DNA from: an uncultured Bacteroidota bacterium
Lineage (GTDB): Bacteria; Bacteroidota; Bacteroidia; Bacteroidales; SZUA-534
Length of the DNA stretch: 14,664 nucleotides
Assembly (NCBI GenBank): GCA_937885735.1
Contig: CALABN010000366.1
Coordinates: forward strand, 1 to 14,664
Direction: 5' to 3'
Of the stretch, positions 1 through 7,011 are shown piece after piece. Each line of letters begins with the position of its first letter. Within the stretch, counting starts at the first letter, position 1. A program made the position numbers and the translations under genes. Under the pieces are notes generated by a model. It was not told the DNA's origin, did no database searches, and saw only the letters and a list, made by a program, of their open reading frames with translations.

Positions 1-1265
1 GTAATTCTACGGATGGCGCGGGTGCAGACAGGGCAGAATGTCGGGGCTTGATTGGTCTTCATGCGGCAATCATCGGCCGGACGATAACATCCTTTTGTCT
101 GATAACCTGCGCCTTCGAATATGCCTACGCCCTGGATGTCCATCATATCGGCCCACTTTGACTGGAAATCGTGCAGGGTGGTGATGTTGGGCTCCCATGG
201 TTCGGTGTCGGCCGGATACCACACAGTGTCCATGTCATCGTAAGCATACTCGTCGCCCAGGCCACCATAGGAATGACCGAACTCATGGACGAAGACTTCT
301 TTGAACGTAGGGTGATCACTTGACGCAAATGTCACCTGATTATAGATGCCACCGCCTCCATATTTCTCTGTGTTGACCAGCACCATGATATGCTCGAAAG
401 GAACGTCTGCCAGCAGGTCATAGATGCGGTGCATATCCTGAGAGGTGAGATAGCGGTCAGAGTAGAATGTGTCATAATGTGTCTGCGAGGCGGTGTTCTT
501 CCAGTCCTGTTTGCCTGGGACGGAAGGTCCGGAGTCACGGCTTGGAGCCGCCACGGCCACTACATTGAAACGGTCTTTGAGGCTGCGGAAAGGCTCATAT
601 TCAAAGAGGGCATCTACTGAGCGCTCACAGTCCTTATAGAACTTATCCATCTCGGCTTCAGTGTAGCCTTCGGCCAGAATGGCCAGGTCAATGCAATCTG
701 CCAGGTTTACATTCTCTCCATTCATCCTGTCATTTTGCCCTTCTCTCTTTTCACTATTCCCTTTCCAGACATAGCGATAAGGAATACCCGTATTGCCGAT
801 AGGACGGATGAGTATGTCTTTTGGATCTACACTGTGTGTCAGCGAAGTGCAGACCTTGCTGTGCTTGTCGGTAAGCGTGATGTTGATATCGACAGGCGCT
901 TTCGGATAAGGGATATTATAGCTGCATTCAAAGGCGCGGCTTACCTGCTTGGCCTCATTCTCATTGAGCCACTCCTGAAAAAGGGTGGAGAATGTCCAGA
1001 CATAGATTACTTCCTGTGTGTCATGATCGCGTACGGTGAGCTGACCATTGCCTTGCAGGAATTTCTCGCTCAGACGAGCTCGCCGGCCTGCCCATTGTGG
1101 CTGCTTGTAAAGGTGCTCGATATAGATCTGCTGTATGCTGTCATTGCCTGCAAAGATATAATCCAGGCGGAGGGTATTGTCTTCGAAATACTGGTCAAAG
1201 TCTTGCGCTTGTGATGGCAAGACGATGAGGAACAACAGGAACAGGAGGGTGATGATTTTATTCAT
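1..1265 (-). CDS. Secreted M64 family zinc metallopeptidase (C-terminus cut by window edge)
   Basis: The reverse strand is open from an ATG at 1265-1263 to the window edge, about 421 codons. Residues 1-20 form a signal peptide (hydrophobic LLFLLFLIVL, then SQA before QD), so the protein is exported. Residues 327-340 read HEFGHSYGGLGDEY, the zinc-binding HExxH plus GLxDEY signature of the M64 (IgA peptidase-like) family, and the end carries the family's Cys-rich CRMKTN...FCPVC motif. The part before about residue 165 fits the M64 N-terminal domain. Related Bacteroidetes proteins are only slightly longer, so little is missing. A truncated acetyltransferase lies 70 bp upstream on the same strand. 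The substrate is unknown; the IgA link is a family name and not evidence for this protein. Confidence 0.9.
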   Translation of the reverse strand, partial: MNKIITLLFLLFLIVLPSQAQDFDQYFEDNTLRLDYIFAGNDSIQQIYIEHLYKQPQWAGRRARLSEKFLQGNGQLTVRDHDTQEVIYVWTFSTLFQEWLNENEAKQVSRAFECSYNIPYPKAPVDINITLTDKHSKVCTSLTHSVDPKDILIRPIGNTGIPYRYVWKGNSEKREGQNDRMNGENVNLADCIDLAILAEGYTEAEMDKFYKDCERSVDALFEYEPFRSLKDRFNVVAVAAPSRDSGPSVPGKQDWKNTASQTHYDTFYSDRYLTSQDMHRIYDLLADVPFEHIMVLVNTEKYGGGGIYNQVTFASSDHPTFKEVFVHEFGHSYGGLGDEYAYDDMDTVWYPADTEPWEPNITTLHDFQSKWADMMDIQGVGIFEGAGYQTKGCYRPADDCRMKTNQAPTFCPVCTRAIRRI

Positions 1266-1335
1266 ATTCTGTAAAAATTGGGAAGGGATATGCAAGAGTT
1301 GGGGAGTCAGACAGGCCTTTGTCAAAGCGATTCTA

Positions 1336-1971
1336 TCAGGACAGGATCTTCTCCATCCAGATCATATCATAATATCTGCCAAACTTAAAGCCACATTTGT
1401 GGAAGTGTGCCACCTTGGTATAGCCATGCTTCTCGTGGAAGGTTTCGCTGGCATTATCAAGATACTCATCAGGCACCTCAATCCAGGCGATGCAGGCATT
1501 CATATTCTTTACACCGATGGCGGGCATGAGCCTTTCCAGTTCTTCATATAGTGCAGAGCCTATGCCTTTGCCGCGTGCATCTTCTTTCACATAGATACTT
1601 GTCTCGACGCAATGATCGTATGCACTACGTTCTTTGAATGGGCTGACGTATGCATAGCCTACAATCTCTCCGTCAATCTCTGCTACGATATAAGGGAATA
1701 TCTTCAGTGTATGGATGATGCGGTCACGGAATTCATCGACCGAAGGAACAACCAGTTCAAAAGAGATAGCTGTTTTTTCGATATACGGAGCATTTGCTGG
1801 ATGGGGCGTGTATTCATTGGTGGCAATGAATTTGTCATTTGAGGTCACGTCAAATCTGTTGTTGTGGTTTCTTTCCAAATGGAGACCTTCGTTGGTCTTC
1901 AGCAAAGACTCATTTAAGTCACTTTTTGGATTTGGATCTAAATTGTTGGCTGCAAGTTTGATTAGACGCAT
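1336..1971 (-). CDS. GNAT N-acetyltransferase, N-terminus replaced at a junction
   Basis: The C-terminal 151 residues of this reading frame (residues 61-211, about 1795-1336) are a typical GNAT acetyltransferase of the phosphinothricin acetyltransferase-like type. It starts at APYIEKTAISFE, has the acetyl-CoA pyrophosphate loop RGKGIGS at residues 133-139, and ends with FHEKHGY...KFGRYYDMIWME. Family members usually have about 15 more residues before APYI, including the first beta strand. Here the preceding 60 residues (about 1796-1971) resemble nothing in the family and are the antisense of a flippase gene. The gene is therefore 5'-truncated, and the ATG at 1971 is probably just the first one available in foreign DNA. 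The substrate cannot be told, and the enzyme would probably fold poorly without its first strand. Confidence 0.75.
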   Translation of the reverse strand: MRLIKLAANNLDPNPKSDLNESLLKTNEGLHLERNHNNRFDVTSNDKFIATNEYTPHPANAPYIEKTAISFELVVPSVDEFRDRIIHTLKIFPYIVAEIDGEIVGYAYVSPFKERSAYDHCVETSIYVKEDARGKGIGSALYEELERLMPAIGVKNMNACIAWIEVPDEYLDNASETFHEKHGYTKVAHFHKCGFKFGRYYDMIWMEKILS

Positions 1972-2746
1972 TTTTATTCATATTGATAGTTTGTTACTTG
2001 GTAAATGTTTCTCTGCTTCAGTTTTAGGGTTGTATTCAAAGGCTAAAACCACAAAAGAGTTGCCAATTACAAATACAATAGGTATACTTTCTTCTGCCAT
2101 TTTCCCTATATTTTCAAAAATAGATGATGATGAGAGGTTGAGTGATGTTTTGCTTAAAATGTGGGAGTTAATTGTATATGTCATTATGCCAATGATGGTT
2201 GGTATGATTGTGGTTTCCGATGAATTGATTGAAACTTTGTTCTCGGCAAAATGGTTGCCATCTTCTCCATGGATGAGAATATTGTGTGTGGGCGGGGTTG
2301 CTTCTCCTTTGAGTCTTTTGCTAAATCAACTTATAAGTGCCAAAGGCCGTGCGGATGTTTATTTAAAAGTTGAAATTTATAAGAAAGTCATTAATCTGTT
2401 ATTAATGATAGTTGGTTTGTTATGCGGAATTGAGGCTTTTTTGTGGTTGTCTGTTGTTTCTTCTTATATAGGGTTAATCGTTGATTTGTTGTATACGTCT
2501 CAAATATTGAAGATAAATAAAATACAATATTTATCTAGTGTGTTGTCTCCATTATTTCTGTCATTAATAATGGGAGGGGTTGTTTTCTGTGTTGGATTGT
2601 TGCCTTTAAATAATTGTGCTGTTAGGCTTGTGGTAATGTCGATTGTGGGGGTTGTGACTTACGTCTCCTTGTCGAAAATGAGTAACTCATACGAATATGT
2701 TTATTTAAAACAAGTGTTGCGAGAAAAGTTTATAAATAAACAATGA
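1796..2746 (+). CDS. Wzx/WzxC-like polysaccharide flippase, 5'-truncated
   Basis: From GWGVYSLVAMN onward this frame reads as the C-terminal two thirds of a MATE/MVF-type lipid-linked oligosaccharide flippase of the Bacteroidetes WzxC-like group. Family landmarks are LLWFLSKWRPSLVFS, the FGSK element, GLYSKAK, the FSKIDDDERL loop and several later hydrophobic helices ending in a short basic tail. Full-length proteins have roughly 480 residues and about 12 to 14 helices; about 316 codons are present. The frame stays open upstream to an ATG at 1715, but those codons are antisense to the acetyltransferase and have no flippase character. Such proteins move undecaprenyl-linked sugar units across the inner membrane. 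The DNA is clearly more AT-rich than the adjoining acetyltransferase. Without its first helices it is unlikely to work. Confidence 0.75.
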   Translation, partial: AGWGVYSLVAMNLSFEVTSNLLLWFLSKWRPSLVFSKDSFKSLFGFGSKLLAASLIRRIFIHIDSLLLGKCFSASVLGLYSKAKTTKELPITNTIGILSSAIFPIFSKIDDDERLSDVLLKMWELIVYVIMPMMVGMIVVSDELIETLFSAKWLPSSPWMRILCVGGVASPLSLLLNQLISAKGRADVYLKVEIYKKVINLLLMIVGLLCGIEAFLWLSVVSSYIGLIVDLLYTSQILKINKIQYLSSVLSPLFLSLIMGGVVFCVGLLPLNNCAVRLVVMSIVGVVTYVSLSKMSNSYEYVYLKQVLREKFINKQ

Positions 2747-2814
2747 CATTGATGATGTCGTTTTTGCCTCATTGTTGCTCGAATTATTGGTGTAGTTCGT
2801 CAAACTTTAAGATG

Positions 2815-2847
2815 CCTTAATGTTCCCTTAATGTTGGCTTAATGCAG
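2815..2847. repeat. Short 11-bp direct repeats
   Basis: Two consecutive 11-bp units, CCTTAATGTTC and CCTTAATGTTG, are followed by a degenerate third beginning GCTTAATG. They lie in the 153-bp gap between the flippase and the ATPase, whose genes converge there. An 11-bp spacing puts the TTAATG cores on one face of the helix, as at some response-regulator sites, but no gene start lies nearby to be regulated. Confidence 0.5.
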
Positions 2848-2899
2848 AACGGCCGTTGTCCCTTGTCATAATCTTTTTTTTGTTCCGATGCCTTTGACA

Positions 2900-4177
2900 T
2901 TAGTTTCTCAAGCATCCGATAGGTACAACGTAGATGCCGTCCTTGCGTCGGTATGCGTATTTGCCCACGCCTATCAGAACCATTTTGAACGACGGAGCGC
3001 GCATCTTGTCGGTGTCGATGATGCTTTCAAGCGCGTTAAGGTTTCTTGCAGCCTCCTCTATTTTTGTTTCGCCACCTAACTTTATCTCAATCAGTCCGTA
3101 AGAACCATTCCTTCGGTGTAGCACTGCATCGCATTCAAGGCCGTTGGCATCGCGGTAGTGGTATATTTTGCCGTCCAAGGTTTCGGCATACACACGCAAG
3201 TCGCGTACGGCCATTGTCTCAAAAAACAGCCCGAAAGTGTGGAGGTCGTTCATGAAATCTTTCGGACCGACGCCTAACGCTGCGACACCTATCGACGGGT
3301 CTGTGAAATACCGTGTGTCGGACGACCTGACGGCGGTTTTGCTGCGCAGGTTGGGATTCCATGCAGGCATGTCTTCAATCACAAAAATGTTTTTCAGTGC
3401 CGATACGTATGATGCTACGGTGTCAACGTCTGGCGCTTTGCCCTCGTTGCCTTGCATGTCATTGGCTATCACAGAGTAGTTGACTGCTGCGCCCTGGTGC
3501 CTTGCATACGAACGCATTAGCAATTTCGCCCTTTCTGTAGAGCGTCGGACACCGTCAACTCTTGATATGTCGGCATTTACAATGGCGTCATAGTAGTCGT
3601 ATGCTTGGTCCAGTGCCAGATTGCCTTTTAGAAAAGTGGCTTGTGGCCAACCACCTCGGCAAGTCAGAAATGTCAGTTGTTCTATGTCGATAGAGTTTTC
3701 GGAGTATATTTTTTCTGGATTGTCGAACAGTTCAGCCAGACTTACATCACCATTCGACTCGCCAGATTCAAACAATGTCATTGTCCGCATTGTCAGTCTG
3801 GTGATGCGTCCGGTGCCTGTGTGCATCAGCAGTTCCGGGTTTACTGGCACGGCCGAGCCTGTAAGTATGAATTGTCCAAACTCGTTGCGTTCGTCAACTT
3901 CGGAGCGCACAGAGTCCCAAATGACAGGTATAGTCTGCCATTCGTCAATGAGCCGTGGTGTCTTGCCTTTTAACAGCAATGCGGGGTCCATTTCTGCTAT
4001 TTCCAAACTATGACGCAGTGTCGCCACATTCCCGAGTTTCAATATGCTTGAAGCCTTTTGTGCCGATGTGGTTGTTTTTCCGCACCATTTTGGACCTTCT
4101 ACAAGCACCGCGCCTTTGCCTTGTAATTTGCGGTCTAATAGGTCGTCAACTAATCGCTTGTTGTAGTCTGGTTTCAT
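2900..4177 (-). CDS. AAA_14/DUF4143 family ATPase, nuclease-like C-terminus
   Basis: A complete 425-residue protein of the AAA_14 plus DUF4143 family, multi-copy in many Bacteroidetes and of unknown function. Visible motifs are Walker A GPKWCGKT (residues 28-35), Walker B LIDEW (76-80), a sensor-like LTGSAVP (105-111), and arginines R124 and R127 as possible arginine fingers. A helical segment follows (about 210-270). The C-terminal DUF4143 part carries E320, ECD (348-350) and IEIK (363-366), an E...D...ExK pattern like PD-(D/E)XK nucleases. It ends GIYVVPIGCLRN, as relatives usually do, so it is full length. No signal peptide or membrane segment is seen, so it is probably cytoplasmic. The gene has its own promoter (4195-4225), and a 23-bp repeat array lies just behind it. 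It converges on the flippase fragment and forms no operon. The nuclease activity is inferred. Confidence 0.9.
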   Translation of the reverse strand: MKPDYNKRLVDDLLDRKLQGKGAVLVEGPKWCGKTTTSAQKASSILKLGNVATLRHSLEIAEMDPALLLKGKTPRLIDEWQTIPVIWDSVRSEVDERNEFGQFILTGSAVPVNPELLMHTGTGRITRLTMRTMTLFESGESNGDVSLAELFDNPEKIYSENSIDIEQLTFLTCRGGWPQATFLKGNLALDQAYDYYDAIVNADISRVDGVRRSTERAKLLMRSYARHQGAAVNYSVIANDMQGNEGKAPDVDTVASYVSALKNIFVIEDMPAWNPNLRSKTAVRSSDTRYFTDPSIGVAALGVGPKDFMNDLHTFGLFFETMAVRDLRVYAETLDGKIYHYRDANGLECDAVLHRRNGSYGLIEIKLGGETKIEEAARNLNALESIIDTDKMRAPSFKMVLIGVGKYAYRRKDGIYVVPIGCLRN

Positions 4178-4194
4178 CGCTTTTTCTTTTGTGA

Positions 4195-4225
4195 CAAAAA
4201 TATGATGTTTTTATTGAAAAACAAA
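4195..4225 (-). promoter_or_regulatory. Bacteroidetes-type promoter of the AAA_14/DUF4143 ATPase
   Basis: On the reverse strand a TTTG (-33 box, 4225-4222) is followed after exactly 19 bp by TATTTTTG (-7 box, 4202-4195), a full match to the Bacteroidetes primary-sigma consensus TTTG-N19-21-TAnnTTTG. The expected transcript start is near 4190, giving a leader of only about 13 nt before the ATG at 4177. The 23-bp repeat array begins 16 bp upstream of the -33 box. Confidence 0.7.
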
Positions 4226-4240
4226 TATATATAAATTTTT

Positions 4241-4416
4241 ATTCGGTAGTTTAAGGGAAATTCATTCGGTGGTTTGAGGAATTTTTATTCGGTAGTTTGA
4301 GGGAAATTCATTCGGTAGTTTGAGGAATTTCTATTCGGTAGTTTGATGGAAATTCATTCGGTAGTTTGAGAAATTTCTATTCGGTAGTTTGAGGAATTTT
4401 CATTCGGTAGTTTGCG
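4241..4416. repeat. Tandem array of 23-bp repeats upstream of the ATPase
   Basis: Seven full units of exactly 23 bp start at 4241, 4264, 4287, 4310, 4333, 4356 and 4379, followed by a partial eighth at 4402-4416. Each unit opens with the near-constant 14-mer ATTCGGTAGTTTGA (one unit has GGTGG, the first has TTTAA) and ends with 9 bp that alternate between two forms. Units 1, 3 and 5 end GGAAATTC. Units 2, 4 and 6 end in A/T-rich forms such as GGAATTTCT. The higher-order period is therefore 46 bp. Read in the ATPase direction the constant part is TCAAACTACCGAAT. There are no spacers, so this is not a CRISPR array. Its place directly behind the ATPase promoter suggests a binding array or a replication/mobility element; that is inference. 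Confidence 0.92.
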
Positions 4417-4462
4417 GTTCTTGTTCGTATTTTATAATTCACACTTTTTTAATTTCTCTTTT

Positions 4463-4526
4463 GGAGGGTTCTGCAAATTGATTTCGAGCGATTTTTGAAT
4501 TTTTGTCGAGTTGATTTATGGACGGA
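4463..4526. repeat. Dispersed 48-bp repeat, copy 1
   Basis: Positions 4475-4522 match 12843-12890 at 45 of 48 bases. Shared blocks include AAATTGATTTCGAG, GATTTTTGA, TTTTTGTCGAGT and GATTTATGGA. The weaker left flank (GGAGGGTTCTGC) resembles the palindrome arm of the other copy (AGGTGGGTCCAT), but the right arm has diverged here. It lies 58 bp past the 23-bp array, in the 512-bp gap between the ATPase and the glycosyltransferase. The rest of that gap (about 4417-4462 and 4527-4630) shows no ORF or clear motif. Confidence 0.85.
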
Positions 4527-4630
4527 AGGAGGATACGCTGCGGGCACTGTTGACTATTGACACTCATAAAGATACCGATAAAAGACAAAAGGCGCCGAAA
4601 GGTTCATATAGCCAATTTGTTATTTTTATT

Positions 4631-4660
4631 TTTCAAACGGTGAATTTATAGAACTCACCT
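4631..4660. repeat. Dispersed 30-bp palindromic repeat, copy 1
   Basis: Identical over 30 bp to 10614-10643. Its core is an imperfect inverted repeat with arms GGTGAATT and AACTCACC around TATAG, one arm position forming only a G-T pair. It ends 4 bp before the -7 box of the GT9 gene and so occupies that promoter's upstream region. It could be a regulator site or a hairpin-forming REP-like element. Confidence 0.85.
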
Positions 4661-4664
4661 TTTG

Positions 4665-4672
4665 TATTTTTG
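4665..4672 (+). promoter_or_regulatory. Predicted -7 box for the GT9-U32 gene pair
   Basis: TATTTTTG fits the Bacteroidetes -7 consensus TAnnTTTG and lies 17 bp before the chosen ATG at 4690. No TTTG stands at the -33 position; the palindromic repeat 4631-4660 fills that place, so the promoter may be weak or depend on an activator. Confidence 0.5.
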
Positions 4673-4689
4673 TCGAACAATTTTTGACG

Positions 4690-5670
4690 ATGAAGCGTTT
4701 CTTGATTATTCGGTTCAGTTCCATAGGCGACATTGTGCTAACCACGCCCGTTGTCAGGTGCCTGAAGGTTCAGCATCCCGACGCTGAAGTGCATTTTCTC
4801 ACCAAGCCACAGTTCTCTGGATTGTTGGCTGACAACCCGTATGTGGACAAGGTGCTGACTCTCAAGCCTCGTCTCATTGATACTATAAAGGAGATTCGCG
4901 CAGGTGGCTACACTTGCATTATCGACCTTCATCACAACCTGCGGACGTCGGTTGTCAAGGCATTGTCGGGCTTGAAGTCGTATTCTTTCAACAAGTTGAA
5001 TTTTAGGAAGTGGATTCTGGTGACATTCAAAAAGGACATTATGCCCGACGTCCACATTGTCGACAGGTATCTTGATACGGTTGCCTCTTTTGGTGTGAAG
5101 AACGACGGTCAGGGCCTTGACTTTTTCATTCCTTCGGAACTTGACAGTTTTGTGGCCGATACGTTGCCCGAATCTCATAAAAATGGTTTTGTATGTGCCG
5201 TCATTGGCGCTACGCATCCTACCAAGCAGATACCTGTTGGTAAAATGGTACAGATGCTCAATTCGGCACAGATGCCAGTCTGCCTTATCGGCGGAAAGGA
5301 CGTGGCCGACAGTGCTGTGGCAATAGAAAAAGGCCTCAATGTGCCTTGTTACAACGGGGTTGGCAAGTTCAGCATAAACCAGTCTGCATCGGTGATAAGG
5401 TCGTCGGCTGTGGTGGTGACGCCCGATACTGGAATGATGCACATTGCATCGGCTTTGCACAAGCGCATTGTGTCATTGTGGGGCAACACCGTCCCCGAGT
5501 TGGGAATGTATCCGTACAAGCCGGGCGAGGGGTCGTCAATATTCGAAACCAAGGGGTTGCCTTGCCGTCCGTGTTCAAAGATTGGCTACAAGCAGTGTCC
5601 AAAGGGCCATTTCAAGTGTATGGAGATGATTGATGCCGAACTTGTTGCCAAATCAATCAAAAATCAGTAG
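4690..5670 (+). CDS. GT9 family glycosyltransferase (heptosyltransferase-like)
   Basis: A 326-residue cytoplasmic GT-B enzyme of family GT9, the ADP-heptose:LPS heptosyltransferase family. The N-terminal nucleotide-fold entry RFSSIGDIVLTTP (residues 8-20) holds the family's GD motif (D14). The C-terminal signature TPDTGMMHIASAL (244-256) followed by ALHKRIVSLWG marks the donor-binding half. A Cys-rich tail near 291-310 (PCRPC, QCPKGHFKC) is common in this family. I chose the ATG at 4690; an in-frame TTG two codons earlier is less likely. By family role it would add a heptose or similar sugar to the lipopolysaccharide core; the true sugar is unknown. A U32 gene follows 43 bp later and is probably co-transcribed. 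The upstream -7 box and palindromic repeat suggest this is the first gene of the unit. Confidence 0.9.
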   Translation: MKRFLIIRFSSIGDIVLTTPVVRCLKVQHPDAEVHFLTKPQFSGLLADNPYVDKVLTLKPRLIDTIKEIRAGGYTCIIDLHHNLRTSVVKALSGLKSYSFNKLNFRKWILVTFKKDIMPDVHIVDRYLDTVASFGVKNDGQGLDFFIPSELDSFVADTLPESHKNGFVCAVIGATHPTKQIPVGKMVQMLNSAQMPVCLIGGKDVADSAVAIEKGLNVPCYNGVGKFSINQSASVIRSSAVVVTPDTGMMHIASALHKRIVSLWGNTVPELGMYPYKPGEGSSIFETKGLPCRPCSKIGYKQCPKGHFKCMEMIDAELVAKSIKNQ

Positions 5671-5713
5671 AAAGTTATCAGTCGTTAAATATTCAGTCAA
5701 TCAGCAATTTTGT

Positions 5714-6991
5714 ATGCAGACAGTCTTTGGTAAGGAAATCAACAGGAAGGATATAGAGATAATGGCCCCTGTGGGCTCGTACGAATCGTTGGCGGCCGCA
5801 ATTCAGGCAGGTGCCAATTCAGTGTATTTCGGTATCGAAAATCTGAATATGCGCGCACATTCGGCTAATAATTTCACCATCGGCGATTTGCACAAGATTG
5901 TCGGAATCTGTAAGGAGCACGGGCTGAAATCATATCTTACGGTCAACACGGTGGTTTACGACAACGAATTGGAACTGATGCGTAAAATAGTGGATGCCGC
6001 GGCCGAGGCTCAACTGACAGCCATTATAGCCTCTGATTTGGCGGTTCTACAGTATGCCTTCAGCAAGGGCGTTGAGGTGCACGCATCAACACAACTTAAC
6101 ATATCCAACGTTGAGGCCGTCCGATTCTTCTCGCAGTTCTGCGATGTGGTTGTCACGGCGCGTGAGTTGAATCTTGACCAGGTGGCCTCCATCGCCTGCG
6201 CCATTCGTGAGCAGAACATACGCGGGCCAAAGGGCGATTATGTCCAGATAGAGGTCTTCGCCCACGGAGCCTTGTGTATGGCCATATCGGGCAAATGCTA
6301 CCTGAGCCTTCACCAATATGGACGTTCGGCCAATCGCGGGTCGTGTTTCCAGCCGTGCCGTCGCGGTTACGAGGTGACCGATTGTGAGAGCGGCCAGCAA
6401 CTGCAGATTGAGGACAAGTCCATTATGGCGCCAAAAGACCTGTGCACACTTCCGTTCATCGACCGTGTGCTTAAGGCAGGCGTCTCGGTGCTGAAGATCG
6501 AAGGCCGTGCCCGTGGTCCAGAGTACGTGAAGACAGTGGTCGAGAGTTACAGCAAGGCCATTGATGCAGTTTGCGACGGCTCGTTCAGCCAGCAGACTAT
6601 CGATACCTTGACGGAGCGTCTGCGCACCGTCTTCAACCGCGGTTTTTGGGACGGTTATTATTTAGGACGCAAATTGGGCGAATGGAGCGGTGTCTATGGC
6701 TCAAAGGCTACCAAGCGCAAGGAGTTCATAGGAAAATGCACCAACTATTTCGGTAAACTCAATGTTGCCGAGATAACTCTCGAAAGTGGCGAGTTGCATA
6801 CAGGTGACCAGATATTGATAATTGGCGAGACTACAGGTGTTTACGAGCATACAATCACGGAGATGCGCGTCGATTTGAAGCCAACCGACGTGGCAGTCAA
6901 GGGGCAGGCATTGTCAATCCCAACTACTGACCTTGTGCGCCGTGGCGACCGTGTCTACAAAATGGTTGACGTTAAAAGTTTAATGGAGTAG
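5714..6991 (+). CDS. U32 family protein, TrhP/YegQ-like tRNA hydroxylation enzyme
   Basis: A 425-residue U32 protein. The core begins at DIEIMAPVGSYESLAAAIQ, and the family signature EVFAHGALCMAISGKC stands at residues 180-195. C188, C195, C211 and C215 (in CFQPC) match the four cysteines that hold an iron-sulfur cluster in characterised U32 enzymes. Although named peptidases, the studied relatives are RNA hydroxylation factors (TrhP/YegQ for the U34 wobble base of tRNA, RlhA for 23S rRNA) or ubiquinone hydroxylases. Length and the C-terminal beta-barrel-like part fit TrhP best. The frame is open to an ATG at 5630 inside the GT9 gene, but those 28 residues are not family-like, so I chose ATG 5714. 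A role in tRNA modification is inferred from family. Confidence 0.87.
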   Translation: MQTVFGKEINRKDIEIMAPVGSYESLAAAIQAGANSVYFGIENLNMRAHSANNFTIGDLHKIVGICKEHGLKSYLTVNTVVYDNELELMRKIVDAAAEAQLTAIIASDLAVLQYAFSKGVEVHASTQLNISNVEAVRFFSQFCDVVVTARELNLDQVASIACAIREQNIRGPKGDYVQIEVFAHGALCMAISGKCYLSLHQYGRSANRGSCFQPCRRGYEVTDCESGQQLQIEDKSIMAPKDLCTLPFIDRVLKAGVSVLKIEGRARGPEYVKTVVESYSKAIDAVCDGSFSQQTIDTLTERLRTVFNRGFWDGYYLGRKLGEWSGVYGSKATKRKEFIGKCTNYFGKLNVAEITLESGELHTGDQILIIGETTGVYEHTITEMRVDLKPTDVAVKGQALSIPTTDLVRRGDRVYKMVDVKSLME

Positions 6992-7011
6992 GGCGCAATC
7001 CACAAACGAGT

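Noticed and set aside
735..1214. 159-residue forward ORF opposite the M64 peptidase
   Set aside because: The reverse strand carries a continuous, recognisable M64 peptidase with signal peptide and zinc motif; the forward frame is a shadow.
2815..2847. Pho-box-like regulator site made of 11-bp repeats
   Set aside because: The words do not match the known TGTCA-type box, and no gene start lies downstream on either strand.
4241..4416. CRISPR array
   Set aside because: The 23-bp units follow one another directly with no unique spacers, and no cas gene is present; it is a plain tandem repeat.
4738..5460. 240-residue reverse-strand ORF inside the GT9 gene
   Set aside because: It is antisense to a clearly conserved coding region and shows no family motif of its own.
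5630..5713. Upstream ATG and 28-residue extension of the U32 protein
   Set aside because: The extra residues overlap the GT9 gene and are not family-like; homology starts just after the ATG at 5714.
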